DNA of 64,000 nt from CAVSRC01 sp963781775 (GCA_963781775.1 CAWAHE010000010.1:248001-312000); one strand, 5' to 3'. Positions 36,809 through 45,480 are shown, counted from the stretch's first letter. Notes: a model not told the origin generated them from the letters alone. Translations and numbers: made by a program.

Positions 36809-37523
36809 CCTCGGTCTCCCCGAACAGCGCCTCGAAGTTCTGGCGGAGCATACTGTCGACCTCGGCCATCGACGTGACGATGCCGAGGTCGGCGAGGCTG
36901 GTGACGCCCTGACTTTTCACCCCGCACGGCACGATGCCGGAGAAATGTTCGAGCATCGGATCGACGTTGAGCGCGATGCCGTGGAAGGTGACCCAGCGGC
37001 GTACGCGGATGCCGACCGCGGCGATCTTGTCCTCGCGGCCAAGGCCCTTCTCCGGCCGCTTCACCCAGATGCCAACGCAGTTCTCACGCCGCCCGGCGGT
37101 CACGTTGAAGGCGGCAAGGGTGCGGATGACCCATTCCTCGAGCGTGTTGACGAACAGCCGCAAGTCCGGCTGCCGGCGGTTGAGGTCGAGCATGAGGTAA
37201 GCCACCCGCTGGCCGGGCCCGTGATAGGTGTACTGGCCGCCGCGGCCGGTGCGGTAAACGGGAAAACGATCGGGGATGAGCAGGTCGCTGTCGTTGGCGC
37301 TGGTGCCGGCGGTATAGAGCGGCGGGTGTTCGACCAGCCAGACCCGCTCGGGCGCCGTGCCGTCGCGAATCGCCGCGACGCGCTGCTCCATTTCGGCGAC
37401 GGCGTCCTCATAACCGACCTGTCCGTCGGCAATGACCCACTCGACGGGCGGGGTGCCGGGCGTGGGCAGCATCGAACGGGCTGTCGGCCTTTCGGCCAGG
37501 GTTTCGTCTGCGAGGTCGCGCAT
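36786..37523 (-). CDS. lipB: Octanoyltransferase LipB
   Basis: LipB moves octanoyl from acyl carrier protein to lipoyl domains, the first step of lipoate synthesis. The 245-residue protein has HPPLYTAGTSA, RGGQYTYHGPGQRVAYLMLDL, KIAAVGIRVRRWVTFHGIALN with K166, and GIVPCGVKSQGVTSL with C200; these lysine and cysteine residues form the catalytic pair. It converges on and overlaps the acylphosphatase gene by 23 bases. Confidence 0.95.
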   Translation of the reverse strand: MRDLADETLAERPTARSMLPTPGTPPVEWVIADGQVGYEDAVAEMEQRVAAIRDGTAPERVWLVEHPPLYTAGTSANDSDLLIPDRFPVYRTGRGGQYTYHGPGQRVAYLMLDLNRRQPDLRLFVNTLEEWVIRTLAAFNVTAGRRENCVGIWVKRPEKGLGREDKIAAVGIRVRRWVTFHGIALNVDPMLEHFSGIVPCGVKSQGVTSLADLGIVTSMAEVDSMLRQNFEALFGETEAIRSAVP

Positions 37524-37612
37524 GGCTCGTTGGCTTCCGCAGCGCTGGTTTCCCGGCCAATGTAGGGCCGCCGGCGCCGCGGCGGTAGGGTCCAGGCGGG
37601 CCTCGCGGTCGC

Positions 37613-37640
37613 TTGTCTGGCAGAGCGCGATTTGTTACAT
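37613..37640 (+). promoter_or_regulatory. Possible promoter of tRNA-Leu
   Basis: TTGTCT at 37613-37618 and TTACAT at 37635-37640 are 16 bases apart and lie 16 bases before the mature tRNA end. A moderate match to a housekeeping promoter. Confidence 0.35.
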
Positions 37641-37656
37641 GGAGCCCGCTTTTCCG

Positions 37657-37741
37657 GCGGTCGTGGCGGAATTGGTAGACGCGCAGCGTTGAGGTCGCTG
37701 TGGGGCAACCCGTGGAAGTTCGAGTCTTCTCGACCGCACCA
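37657..37741 (+). tRNA. tRNA-Leu (anticodon GAG)
   Basis: The 85-base sequence folds as a class II tRNA: acceptor arms GCGGTCG and CGACCGC, anticodon stem CAGCG and CGCTG around the loop TTGAGGT (anticodon GAG, codon CUC/CUU), a long variable arm and the T-loop TTCGAGT. The 3' CCA is encoded at 37739-37741. Confidence 0.97.
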
Positions 37742-37754
37742 TCTTTCGAATTGA

Positions 37755-37778
37755 AGCGGCGGCTTGGCCGCCGTTTTG
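37755..37778 (+). terminator. Terminator after tRNA-Leu
   Basis: CGGCGGC (37757-37763) and GCCGCCG (37767-37773) form a perfect 7-bp stem around TTG, followed by TTTT. It lies 15 bases after the tRNA. Confidence 0.85.
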
Positions 37779-37932
37779 ATTCCTGGCGGGCCCGTCCATC
37801 GCGGCCCGCGGCAATTCGGGCGTATCGCGTGATATTTCAGCACATTGCAATTGTTTATGGGCATGCCTGCCGCGCCCCGTCTAACGTGCCGGCGAATCTC
37901 GGGGGCGCGCCCGTCGGGGGCGTGAGAGCAGG

Positions 37933-38877
37933 GTGACGACGGTAGGTACCAGGATCGGGGTCGTTGGACTCGGCGCCTTCGGGCGTCATCACGTTCGGCA
38001 CTATGCGGCTCACCCCGCGGCGCAGCTTGTCGCCGTGGCCGATGCCGATGGCGCCCGTGCGGAGGCGATTGCCCGCGACACCGGCGCGGTACCGTTTACC
38101 GACCACCAGGCCCTGATCGGCAAGGTCGATGCCGTCTCCATCGCCGTGCCGGCCTCCGCGCATTATGTTGTTGCCCGCGATTTCATCGAGGCCGGCGTGC
38201 ACGTCTTCGTCGAGAAGCCGATCGCCATCGACAGTGCGTCGGCTGAAGATCTCGTCCGCCGTGCCGATGTGGCCGGCACCATCCTTCAGGTCGGTCACAT
38301 CGAGCGTTTCTCTCCGGCCGTTGGCGAGCTGGCGATGCGCCTGCGCGATCCTCGTCGCATCGCGGCCGTTCGCCAGACGCCGTGGTCGGGTCGCTCGGAC
38401 GATGTGGACGTGGTCCTCGACCTGATGATCCATGACATCGATCTGGTGCTGACCCTCGCTGGTGCGCCGGTGGTGTCGGTTGCCGCGGATGGCGCGGCCG
38501 TGACGAGCGGCCGCATCGACGAAGCGGAGGCGTGGCTGACTTTCGCCAACGGCCTCATCGCGACGCTTTCGGCGAGCCGCGTTGCTAAGGAGAATCGCCG
38601 GCGTTTGACCGTGACCGAGCCGGGCACGGTCTATGTCGCCGATCTCGCCGCCCCATCTCTGTCGGTCGCGCGCCGCGCCTCGCGCGCCGTTGCCGAGATG
38701 GTCCCGCTAACCGCCCGTGACAATCTCGGCGCGGAGATCGCGGGCTTCCTCGACAGCATCGCCACGGGCGCGCCGCCACTTGTCGACGGCCGGGCCGGCG
38801 CTGCGGCGCTTGCTATTGCCGAACGTATTCAGGCTGCCATCGCCGATGGCGCCGCGCCTGCCAGACGGAGTATGTAG
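37933..38877 (+). CDS. Gfo/Idh/MocA-family NAD(P)-dependent dehydrogenase
   Basis: The 314-residue protein has the Rossmann motif IGVVGLGAFGRHHV at about residues 8-21 and the family block GVHVFVEKPIAID with the active-site lysine of EKP near residue 95. The C-terminal half is the usual alpha/beta dimerisation domain. Related enzymes oxidise sugar nucleotides or cyclitols. It is followed five bases later by an aminotransferase gene, as in UDP-amino-sugar pathways. GTG start. Confidence 0.87.
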   Translation: MTTVGTRIGVVGLGAFGRHHVRHYAAHPAAQLVAVADADGARAEAIARDTGAVPFTDHQALIGKVDAVSIAVPASAHYVVARDFIEAGVHVFVEKPIAIDSASAEDLVRRADVAGTILQVGHIERFSPAVGELAMRLRDPRRIAAVRQTPWSGRSDDVDVVLDLMIHDIDLVLTLAGAPVVSVAADGAAVTSGRIDEAEAWLTFANGLIATLSASRVAKENRRRLTVTEPGTVYVADLAAPSLSVARRASRAVAEMVPLTARDNLGAEIAGFLDSIATGAPPLVDGRAGAAALAIAERIQAAIADGAAPARRSM

Positions 38878-38881
38878 ATCG

Positions 38882-40036
38882 ATGACGCCTTCCCGCCCGG
38901 CCCTTGCGGTTGCCGAGGACACCCGCATTCCGCTGTTCGATCTTCAGCGCCAGCGCCAGCGCGTCGAAAGCGACGTGCGTCGGCGGATGGATGCGGTGCT
39001 CGCTCACGGCCAGTTCATCCTCGGCCCGGAAGTGGCGCAGCTTGAGCAGAAGCTTGCCGCCTTCGCCGGCGCCGGACACGCCGTCGCCGTATCGAGCGGC
39101 CGCGACGCGCTGATGATCGCGCTGATGGCAATGGGCGTGAAGCCGGGCGATGCCGTCTTCGTGCCGGCGTTCACGTTCGCGGCGACCGCCGGTTCGGTGG
39201 TGTCGATCGGCGCCACGCCGGTCTTCGTCGATGTCGATGAGGCGACGTTCAACCTCGATGCGGTCGATCTCGAGCGGGCGATCGACGAGACCCTGAAGGC
39301 CGGCATATTGCGGCCCCGCGTCGTGATGCCGGTCGATCTCTATGGCCTGCCCGCCGACTACAAGGCGATTGCGGCCGTTGCCGCCCGCCACGGCATGACG
39401 GTCCTTGCCGACGCCGCGCAAAGTTTCGGCGGCGGCGCCGGCAACCGGCGCGTCGGAGCGCTGGCACCGATCAGCGCGACCAGCTTCTATCCAACCAAGC
39501 CGCTCGGCTGCTACGGCGATGGCGGCGCGATCCTTGCCGACGATCCCGATCTTGCCGAAGGCGTGCGCATGATCCGCTCGCACGGCCGCGCCGGCACGGG
39601 CGATGAAGCGATGGTGCTCGGCCTCACCGGCCGTCTGGACACGCTGCAGGCGGCGGTGCTGCTTGCCAAGCTTGAGGTATTCAACGCCGAACTCGAACGG
39701 CGTCGCGAGATCGCCGAACGGTATTCGGCGGCGCTGGCTGAGTGTGTCACCGTGCCCGTCGTACCGGCGGGCTATCAGAGCGCCTTCGCCCTCTACACGA
39801 TCCGCGTGCCCCATCGCGATCGCGTGCGCGAACGTCTCGACGGGATGGGCATCGGCACCGGCCTGTTCTATCGGCTGGCGCTTCATCAGCACCCGGCGTT
39901 CCACGCTTACGACGGGCGCCACCTGCCGGTCTCGGAGCGCCTTGCCGGCGAGGTCCTCAGCCTGCCGATGCATCCGGACCTGACCGACGGCGAGGTCGAT
40001 CGCGTCATCGACGGCGTGCGGGCGGCGGTGGCCTGA
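38882..40036 (+). CDS. DegT/DnrJ/EryC1/StrS-family sugar aminotransferase
   Basis: A PLP-dependent aminotransferase acting on keto-sugars. The 384-residue protein has IPLFDLQRQRQRVESDV, SSGRDALMIALMAMGVKPGD, PAFTFAATAGSVVSIGATPVF, the DAAQSFGG phosphate and cofactor region, and SFYPTKPLGCYGDGGA with the PLP lysine in PTKPLG. With the preceding dehydrogenase it could make a 3-amino sugar, but other pathway genes are absent here. Confidence 0.9.
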   Translation: MTPSRPALAVAEDTRIPLFDLQRQRQRVESDVRRRMDAVLAHGQFILGPEVAQLEQKLAAFAGAGHAVAVSSGRDALMIALMAMGVKPGDAVFVPAFTFAATAGSVVSIGATPVFVDVDEATFNLDAVDLERAIDETLKAGILRPRVVMPVDLYGLPADYKAIAAVAARHGMTVLADAAQSFGGGAGNRRVGALAPISATSFYPTKPLGCYGDGGAILADDPDLAEGVRMIRSHGRAGTGDEAMVLGLTGRLDTLQAAVLLAKLEVFNAELERRREIAERYSAALAECVTVPVVPAGYQSAFALYTIRVPHRDRVRERLDGMGIGTGLFYRLALHQHPAFHAYDGRHLPVSERLAGEVLSLPMHPDLTDGEVDRVIDGVRAAVA

Positions 40037-40064
40037 GCCTGGCTGTCGGCGCCGGCCGTCCTGC

Positions 40065-40086
40065 GTCTGTGACCCGCATCACAGAC
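40065..40086 (+). promoter_or_regulatory. CRP/FNR-type palindrome upstream of the DUF1127 gene
   Basis: GTCTGTGA (40065-40072) and TCACAGAC (40079-40086) are perfect inverted repeats with a 6-base gap; the centre is TGTGA-N6-TCACA, the exact consensus for CRP. It lies 74 bases before the DUF1127 start codon. Confidence 0.65.
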
Positions 40087-40159
40087 TTATTGGCGGCGAC
40101 GTCCTACCTCCCTGCCAACGCGGCGCAGGCGCGCCGACATGGCTTTAAGGAGAGGGATC

Positions 40160-40327
40160 ATGGCCTCGAATGTCAGCACTTTTGCCGGCGCAATCGCCGG
40201 CCTGGCGGAACGGGCCGCTGCGGCCTACCGCCGCCGCCGGACCGCCCAGATCATCTCGGATCTGCCGGAATATCTGCGCAAGGATATCGGCTTCTACCGC
40301 GACGACCGCGATACCAGAAACAGATGA
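40160..40327 (+). CDS. Small DUF1127 protein
   Basis: The 55-residue protein ends in a DUF1127 helix: RRRRTAQIISDLPEYLRKDIGF. Such small Arg-rich proteins are common in alphaproteobacteria; some bind RNA and affect phosphate or carbon metabolism, but this one is uncharacterised. ATG at 40160 follows AAGGAGAGGG. A terminator lies 23 bases after the stop and a CRP-type site upstream, so it is an independent transcript. Confidence 0.9.
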   Translation: MASNVSTFAGAIAGLAERAAAAYRRRRTAQIISDLPEYLRKDIGFYRDDRDTRNR

Positions 40328-40349
40328 GACGCCCGATCGCCTTATCGGC

Positions 40350-40380
40350 AAAACGGCGGGTTTCGGCCCGCCGTTTTGCT
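40350..40380 (+). terminator. Terminator after the DUF1127 gene
   Basis: AAAACGGCGGG (40350-40360) and CCCGCCGTTTT (40367-40377) form a perfect 11-bp stem with a 6-base loop and a T-rich end. Confidence 0.9.
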
Positions 40381-40450
40381 TTCTGGGCGGCAAGCACTTC
40401 TTAACGCAAATCGGCGCACTGTTCGGCTTCCGCTGGAGCCAGGCCGCCTG

Positions 40451-41608
40451 ATGACCATCGACATTCCGACAATCCTGCTCATGCTCGTGCTGGTTTGCGG
40501 AACCGTCGGGGCCATCTTCCTTTCCGGCTGGCTCAAGACCCGTAGCGAGCTGGAACTGCGCATCGCGGCCACAATGCTGCCGATCACTGTCGGCGGCATC
40601 CTCATCTTGATGCGTGGGCAGGTGTCGCCGTGGCTCTCGATCGGGGCGGCCAACGCGCTGTGCCTGCTCGGTCTCGGGTTCTCCTGGTCGGTGGCCCGGG
40701 TATTCCACCGCCGCAACGCACCATTTGCGATCGTCGCAGCGGGCGCCATCGTGTGGCTTGCCGCAAATCTGCTTCCCGGGTTTTACGATGCGACGGGCTA
40801 TCGCGTTGCCCTGATGTCGCTCATCGCCGCCGCCTATGCCTCCGCCGCAGGGGTCGAGTTCCTGCGCCGCGACGATGACGGTGCGCTGGCCCGCCACATG
40901 ATCGGCATTCTCTGTTTTGTCCATGCCGGCGTTGCCGTCGCGCGCGCGCTCTATTGGTTGTCCGGCGCGGGCAGTGCAGACATCTTCGCGGGGGATATGC
41001 TGCAAGGCCTGTTCCTCGCCGAGCCGGTGCTTGCGGTCATCGCTTTCGGCATATTCGGCATGGCGCTGGTCCGCGGCCGCGCCGAACACGTGCTGCGGCT
41101 GAGCGCCGAGACCGACGCGCTGACCGGCATCCTCAATCGTCACGCGCTTTTCTCCCGCGCCGAACGCCTTCTGGTCGACGGGCGCCGCATCGGTCAATCG
41201 GTGACGCTCCTGTTGTTCGACCTCGATCACTTCAAGTCGATCAACGATCGTTTCGGCCACCCGATCGGAGACCAGACGCTTTGCGCCTTCACCCGCGCCG
41301 CGTCGGCGGCGATCCGTTCCAATGATGTGTTCGGCCGCGTCGGCGGCGAGGAATTCGCAGCCGTTCTCGTCGGCGCCAACGCCGTCATCGGCCAGGTTAT
41401 CGCCGAGCGAATCCGTCTGGACTTCGCGGCGCAGACCAATATCGGCGGCACCAACGTTCCGGCAACCGTCAGCGTCGGGGTTGCCGAAGCGCGGCCCGAG
41501 GTCGTGACCGCCTTTGACACGCTCGTTGCCCAGGCCGATGCCGCGCTCTACAGGGCCAAGCGGGCCGGCCGCGATCGTGTCGTCGGCGCCGTCGCCCTGA
41601 TCGCCTGA
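40451..41608 (+). CDS. Membrane-bound diguanylate cyclase (GGDEF)
   Basis: It makes the second messenger c-di-GMP. The 385-residue protein has about six membrane segments (residues 8-205) and then a GGDEF domain with DALTGILNRHAL, LLLFDLDHFKSINDRFGH and the active site GGEEF at 298-302. The RxxD inhibitory site is present as RSND at 289-292, five residues before GGEEF, so product inhibition is expected. The membrane part resembles no sensor domain I can name. Confidence 0.9.
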   Translation: MTIDIPTILLMLVLVCGTVGAIFLSGWLKTRSELELRIAATMLPITVGGILILMRGQVSPWLSIGAANALCLLGLGFSWSVARVFHRRNAPFAIVAAGAIVWLAANLLPGFYDATGYRVALMSLIAAAYASAAGVEFLRRDDDGALARHMIGILCFVHAGVAVARALYWLSGAGSADIFAGDMLQGLFLAEPVLAVIAFGIFGMALVRGRAEHVLRLSAETDALTGILNRHALFSRAERLLVDGRRIGQSVTLLLFDLDHFKSINDRFGHPIGDQTLCAFTRAASAAIRSNDVFGRVGGEEFAAVLVGANAVIGQVIAERIRLDFAAQTNIGGTNVPATVSVGVAEARPEVVTAFDTLVAQADAALYRAKRAGRDRVVGAVALIA

Positions 41609-41706
41609 GAGGCCTGCCGGGCGCGCTCCGGCGGTTGACCTCGCCGGACGTGGGGACCATTCTGGCCATCCCCACCCAATAAATCTCCCCCGGAAGGAAT
41701 TGTCCG

Positions 41707-42540
41707 TTGCAGGTCGTCACAGCGCATGGGGCAAGCATGCCCGTCATCGGATTCGGCACGTGGAATGTGAGCGGCGAGGAATGCGCCCGTTCGGTCGCCG
41801 AGGCCCTCAAGGTCGGCTACCGGCACATCGACACGGCCTCCGGCTATCGCAACGAGGACAGGGTTGGGGAGGGGATCCGCGCGTCCGGCGTCGCCCGCGA
41901 CGATATCTTCATCACCACCAAGGTATCGCCCGACAATCTTGACGACAGCGCGTTCAAGGCATCGGTGGAGCGCAGCCTCAAGCTGATCGGCGTCGATCAG
42001 GTCGATCTCGTGCTCATCCATTGGCCAAGCAAGGTGCTGCCGGTTGCCGATACCATCGCGTCACTCAACGCGGTGAAGAGGAATGGCTGGACGCGCCACA
42101 TCGGTGTGTCGAACTTCACGGTGAAGCTGCTCGGCGAGGCGTGGAAGGCGACCAGGGAGCCGCTGGTCACGAACCAGTGCGAGTACCACCCCTATCTCAA
42201 TCAGGACAAGCTGATCGGCGCCTGCCGCGAACACGGCATGATCTTCACCGCATTCTCGCCGCTGGCGCGCCGGGTCGTCCTCGAAGACCCGGTGATCACC
42301 GGCATCGCCAAGGCGAAGGGGCGCACGGCTTCGCAGGTCGTGCTGCGCTGGGAGATCCAACAGCCGAACATCGTTGTCATTCCAAAGAGCACCAACCCCG
42401 GCCGCATCAGGTCGAATTTCGAGATTTTCGATTTCGCGCTCGACGACAGCGAGATGGCCGCGGTCTCCGCCCTGACCAAGTCGCACATGCACAGGGGATC
42501 GAGCCCGGCGAGCGTGGCGCCCGACTGGGACACCAAATAG
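41707..42540 (+). CDS. Aldo/keto reductase, 2,5-diketogluconate reductase-like (TTG start)
   Basis: The 277-residue protein has the catalytic tetrad D42 and Y47 (HIDTASGYRNE), K72 (TTKV) and H105 (LIHWP), and the NADPH site VVIPKSTNPGRI near the C-terminus. The start is TTG at 41707 after GGAAGGA. It belongs to a different subfamily from the reductase at 22867. It is a single gene. Confidence 0.9.
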   Translation: MQVVTAHGASMPVIGFGTWNVSGEECARSVAEALKVGYRHIDTASGYRNEDRVGEGIRASGVARDDIFITTKVSPDNLDDSAFKASVERSLKLIGVDQVDLVLIHWPSKVLPVADTIASLNAVKRNGWTRHIGVSNFTVKLLGEAWKATREPLVTNQCEYHPYLNQDKLIGACREHGMIFTAFSPLARRVVLEDPVITGIAKAKGRTASQVVLRWEIQQPNIVVIPKSTNPGRIRSNFEIFDFALDDSEMAAVSALTKSHMHRGSSPASVAPDWDTK

Positions 42541-42544
42541 GCGG

Positions 42545-43024
42545 CTACTTGCCGGCCGCGTTCAGCTCGGTGAGTTCGAGGGCGAGGCTGCCGCCGTCGT
42601 CCGTGCGAATGTCGGCCAGTCGCCACCCGTCCGCGGTCTGAAGCAGGTCGAGAACGACGGTGGTCGGTTCGCCGAAATTGTCGAACGAGGCGCGCACGGA
42701 GGCGTCCTTGCCGGCGCGGCTTTCCAGCTTGAACACCGGTTTGATCTCGTCGGCCTCCTGCGCCTGGATCAATGGGTCGTAGTCGAGCGCGCTCTCAATA
42801 TCGTCCTTGGCGTAGTTCGTGCGGATCAGCGCTGCGAGGTCCGGGGCGAGGTAGCGATCGATTGCGTCGTCGGCGGTGGCGTCGGTCCATAGATAGGGCA
42901 GGGCATAGAGCGCGCGCGCGAAGCTGATCGGATCGTCGCCGGCGGCAAAGGCAGGCGCTGCGACCAGCAGTCCGCCCGCAGCCATCAAGGCAAGCAGGGC
43001 ACGGCGGTTCAAAAGAGGCGACAT
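42545..43024 (-). CDS. Exported DUF3828-like protein
   Basis: The 159-residue protein has a signal peptide with a twin-arginine-like start (NRRALLALMAAGGLLVAAP, cleavage near AFA). The mature part has ALYALPYLWTDATADDAID and YDPLIQAQEADE, like DUF3828, a lipocalin-related domain of unknown function. ATG at 43024 is used; the frame extends upstream but the signal peptide fixes the start. It faces the aldo/keto reductase end to end. Confidence 0.7.
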   Translation of the reverse strand: MSPLLNRRALLALMAAGGLLVAAPAFAAGDDPISFARALYALPYLWTDATADDAIDRYLAPDLAALIRTNYAKDDIESALDYDPLIQAQEADEIKPVFKLESRAGKDASVRASFDNFGEPTTVVLDLLQTADGWRLADIRTDDGGSLALELTELNAAGK

Positions 43025-43047
43025 GGGGAGCTCGTTGGGCACGCGTG

Positions 43048-43245
43048 CTAGTTGCCGAAGGTCTTGTTCCATAGGCCACGGGCGTTGGCGACCTGCTCGC
43101 GCACCAGCATGCCGAGGACTTCCCAATTGACGATCTGCCGTTCCGCGACCAAGGGCCGCTCATCCGGCGGCACGTTGTTGTCGTGGAAGAAGGCCGCGCC
43201 GAGCGTGATCGCAATGCCGATGATGATGCCAAAGAACACGCGCAT
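43048..43245 (-). CDS. Small single-span membrane protein, unknown
   Basis: A 65-residue protein with one hydrophobic segment (FFGIIIGIAITLGAAFF, residues 4-20) and a polar tail NWEVLGMLVREQVANARGLWN. I do not recognise a family. It lies 23 bases upstream of the DUF3828-like gene on the same strand and probably shares its transcript. Codon use agrees with its neighbours. Confidence 0.6.
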   Translation of the reverse strand: MRVFFGIIIGIAITLGAAFFHDNNVPPDERPLVAERQIVNWEVLGMLVREQVANARGLWNKTFGN

Positions 43246-43396
43246 GTGGCCTCCACAGCGGGAATCAGATTCGCACTCGCAATGGGCTGAGTTTGAGGCA
43301 GAACGGCGATGCCGGGAAGGGCCTCAGCCAGGGGTTGTCTCGGAAGCGGGGCCGTGGCATGTCGTGCGCCCCCCGGTTCCCTCAGGCGTCGGCCCC

Positions 43397-43912
43397 ATGC
43401 AGCGAATTGTCATCATCGGCCGTTCGGGGTCCGGCAAATCGACACTAGCACGCGAGCTTGGCAGACGCCTCGGCCTGCCGGTCACCCATCTCGATGCGCT
43501 CTACTGGCAGCCCGGCTGGCAGCCGCCGCCGGATCGCGCCGCATTCGACGCGCGCGTCCTCGACGTCGTGGCCACGGATCGCTGGATCATCGATGGCGGC
43601 TATTCGACGACATTGCCCGAGCGGCTACGCCGGGCCGACACGCTGATCGTGATGATGGCGCCCCTATGGCTGTGCTTCAGTCGCGTTCTGTGGCGCGTCG
43701 TCGCCTACCGCGGCAAGACGCGTCCAGACATGGGACTCGACTGCCCGGAGAAGGTCGACCTGGAGTTCCTTTCATACATCTGGAGCTATCGCCGAAAGAC
43801 GCTTCCTCGGAACGAACGCCTGTTCGCCGAGCATTTCGCCGGCAAGCCGATCCGTCTGTCCTCGCGTCGCGATGTCGAAGCGTTTCTGGAGACGGTCGGC
43901 AGTGCCGCCTGA
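43397..43912 (+). CDS. P-loop kinase-like protein (FlaR/topology modulation type)
   Basis: The 171-residue protein has a P-loop IGRSGSGKSTLARELGRRLG at residues 7-26, then HLDALYWQPGWQPP and WIIDGGYSTTLPERL, as in small adenylate-kinase-like ATPases annotated as topology modulation proteins. Substrate unknown. It converges on the TauE-like gene with seven bases between. Confidence 0.8.
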   Translation: MQRIVIIGRSGSGKSTLARELGRRLGLPVTHLDALYWQPGWQPPPDRAAFDARVLDVVATDRWIIDGGYSTTLPERLRRADTLIVMMAPLWLCFSRVLWRVVAYRGKTRPDMGLDCPEKVDLEFLSYIWSYRRKTLPRNERLFAEHFAGKPIRLSSRRDVEAFLETVGSAA

Positions 43913-43919
43913 GGCGTCG

Positions 43920-44715
43920 TCAGCCGAACAGCTTTCCGACGCCCTGCCAAACCACATAGAGCCCGACGATGCCGACGATGACCGCGAAGGCCGTGGACAG
44001 TGTGCGCCGTTGGCCGGCGAGATGACGCGCGGCCGTGCCGCCCGCCAGTCCGCCGACAACACCGCCGGCGAGCAGCAGGAACGCGACCCACCAGTCCACG
44101 AGTCCGGAGATGGCGTAGTTGGCCGCCGTGGTGGTGCCGAAGGCGGTGACCGAGACGAGCGATGAGCCGATGGCGTTGATCAGCGGCATGCTGGTCGCCA
44201 TCACCAGTCCGGGCACGATCAGGAAGCCGCCACCAATGCCGAAGAAGCCCGACAGGGCGCCGGTGACCAGCGCCGCCGCGGCGAGCCGGGGGACCAGTTG
44301 CGATGCGGTCCCGCGGTCAAGGTGGACCTCGGGGTGGCCGGCGCCAGGCGGGCGGCGGCCGATCGAGGCGGCGACCGCGATCATGACGATGCCGAACAGG
44401 GCGAGCAGCTTGTCGCCGTCGATTGTCTTGCCGATGGTCGAGCCGATCGCCGCCCCGACGATGCCGAAAAGGGCGTAGGCAACGGCGCAGCCGATCTTGA
44501 CGGTGCCCGAGCGCCAGTGGCCGATGAGACTGACGAAGGCGTTGGCGGCGACCGCCAGCGCGCTCGTGCCGATGGCGACATGCGGGCTCTTCACGCCGAC
44601 GACGTAAACCAGAAGCGGCACCGCCAGGACCGAGCCGCCGCCGCCGATCAGGCCGAGCGAGAAGCCGACAAGGCTGCCGGAGATGACGGTCAGGATGTCC
44701 TGGAAGCAGGGTCAT
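43920..44715 (-). CDS. TauE/SafE-family sulfite exporter-like protein, 5' end frameshifted
   Basis: A membrane protein with about seven hydrophobic segments; conserved LIGGGGSVLAVPLLVYVVGV, PHVAIGTSALAVAANA, GALSGFFGIGGGFLIVPGLV. The reading frame holds the whole family N-terminus (DILTVISGSLVGFSLGL) back to about 44706 but has no ATG, GTG or TTG before a TGA; the first GTG, at 44621, would remove the first membrane segment. Removing one C near 44702-44703 joins the ATG at 44715 to the conserved frame. Third gene of the bigR operon; probably exports sulfite made from sulfide. Confidence 0.8.
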
Positions 44716-44773
44716 GGGAGAGGGCGCGCCGGCTGGTGGTCGGCGCGCATCCTTCGCGGGTTGGGGGAGAGGA

Positions 44774-45091
44774 TCAGCCGCGCGTCGTCTGGAAGCCGGC
44801 GCGTTTCCAGCCCATGATGCCGCCAACCATGTTGTAGGCGTTGCCGTTGGTGAGCGACGCCAGCGCAGCGCCGTTGTTCTTCGTGCGGGCGCCGGATGCG
44901 CAGTGGAAGACGACTGCCTTGTCGCGAGGCAGGTTGGCAGGCTTGCCGCGCGCGAGCTCCGACAGCGGCAGCTCGATCGAGCCGGGGATGCGCTCCGACG
45001 CAATTTCATGCGGCTCGCGCACGTCGACAAGGACGGCATCTTTCTGCAGCAGGTCTTGCGCCTCGACGGCGTTGATATCTTTCAGGCTCAT
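44774..45091 (-). CDS. Rhodanese-like sulfurtransferase
   Basis: A 105-residue single-domain rhodanese with LVDVREPHEIASERIPGS and the active-site loop FHCASGART, C64 being the persulfide carrier. It would pass sulfane sulfur between glutathione persulfide, sulfite and thiosulfate. Its ATG overlaps the bigR stop by four bases. Confidence 0.93.
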   Translation of the reverse strand: MSLKDINAVEAQDLLQKDAVLVDVREPHEIASERIPGSIELPLSELARGKPANLPRDKAVVFHCASGARTKNNGAALASLTNGNAYNMVGGIMGWKRAGFQTTRG

Positions 45092-45435
45092 GATGGTTTC
45101 CTTTGGCCGGGCTTGCCGGGCGGTTCACAAAACAGGGACTTCAGCATGGACAGGAAGAGCGCCACGTTGGGGTCGGCGATGGTGTAGTGCAGGGTCTGTC
45201 CGTCGCGGCGGTAGGCGACCAGCCCGTCATCGCGCATCAGCGCGAGGTGCTGGGAGAGCGCCGATTGGCTGAGTCCGACGGCGGTCGCCATCTCCCCGAC
45301 GCTCATCTCGCCGGCGTCGGCAAGGTGGCAGAGAAGCAGCAGGCGCCGCTCGTTGGAGAGCAGCTTCATCAGGCGCGAAGCTTCCACCGCCTTGGCGGCA
45401 AGGTCGCCATATTCCGCGGTCGCAGGGAGTTGCAT
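45088..45435 (-). CDS. bigR: BigR-type ArsR/SmtB sulfide-responsive repressor
   Basis: The 115-residue winged-helix repressor has SNERRLLLLCHLADAGEMSV and the recognition helix VGLSQSALSQHLALMRDDG. Cysteines C36 and C103 are placed like the pair that forms a disulfide or polysulfide link in BigR of Xylella and Agrobacterium, releasing DNA. It diverges from the persulfide dioxygenase-like gene over a shared operator and heads an operon with the rhodanese and TauE-like genes. Confidence 0.9.
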   Translation of the reverse strand: MQLPATAEYGDLAAKAVEASRLMKLLSNERRLLLLCHLADAGEMSVGEMATAVGLSQSALSQHLALMRDDGLVAYRRDGQTLHYTIADPNVALFLSMLKSLFCEPPGKPGQRKPS

Positions 45436-45447
45436 CGGGTCCTCATC

Positions 45448-45480
45448 TATTAGCGTTGACTAAATTAGATATCGCTAATA
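45448..45480. promoter_or_regulatory. Candidate BigR operator
   Basis: TATTAGCG (45448-45455) and CGCTAATA (45473-45480) are perfect 8-base inverted repeats 17 bases apart in AT-rich DNA that contrasts with the GC-rich surroundings. It covers parts of both divergent promoters. Confidence 0.7.

Noticed and set aside
44298..44837. Plus-strand frame opposite the TauE-like gene
   Set aside because: Asp/Arg-rich antisense translation; the minus strand encodes recognisable TauE motifs.
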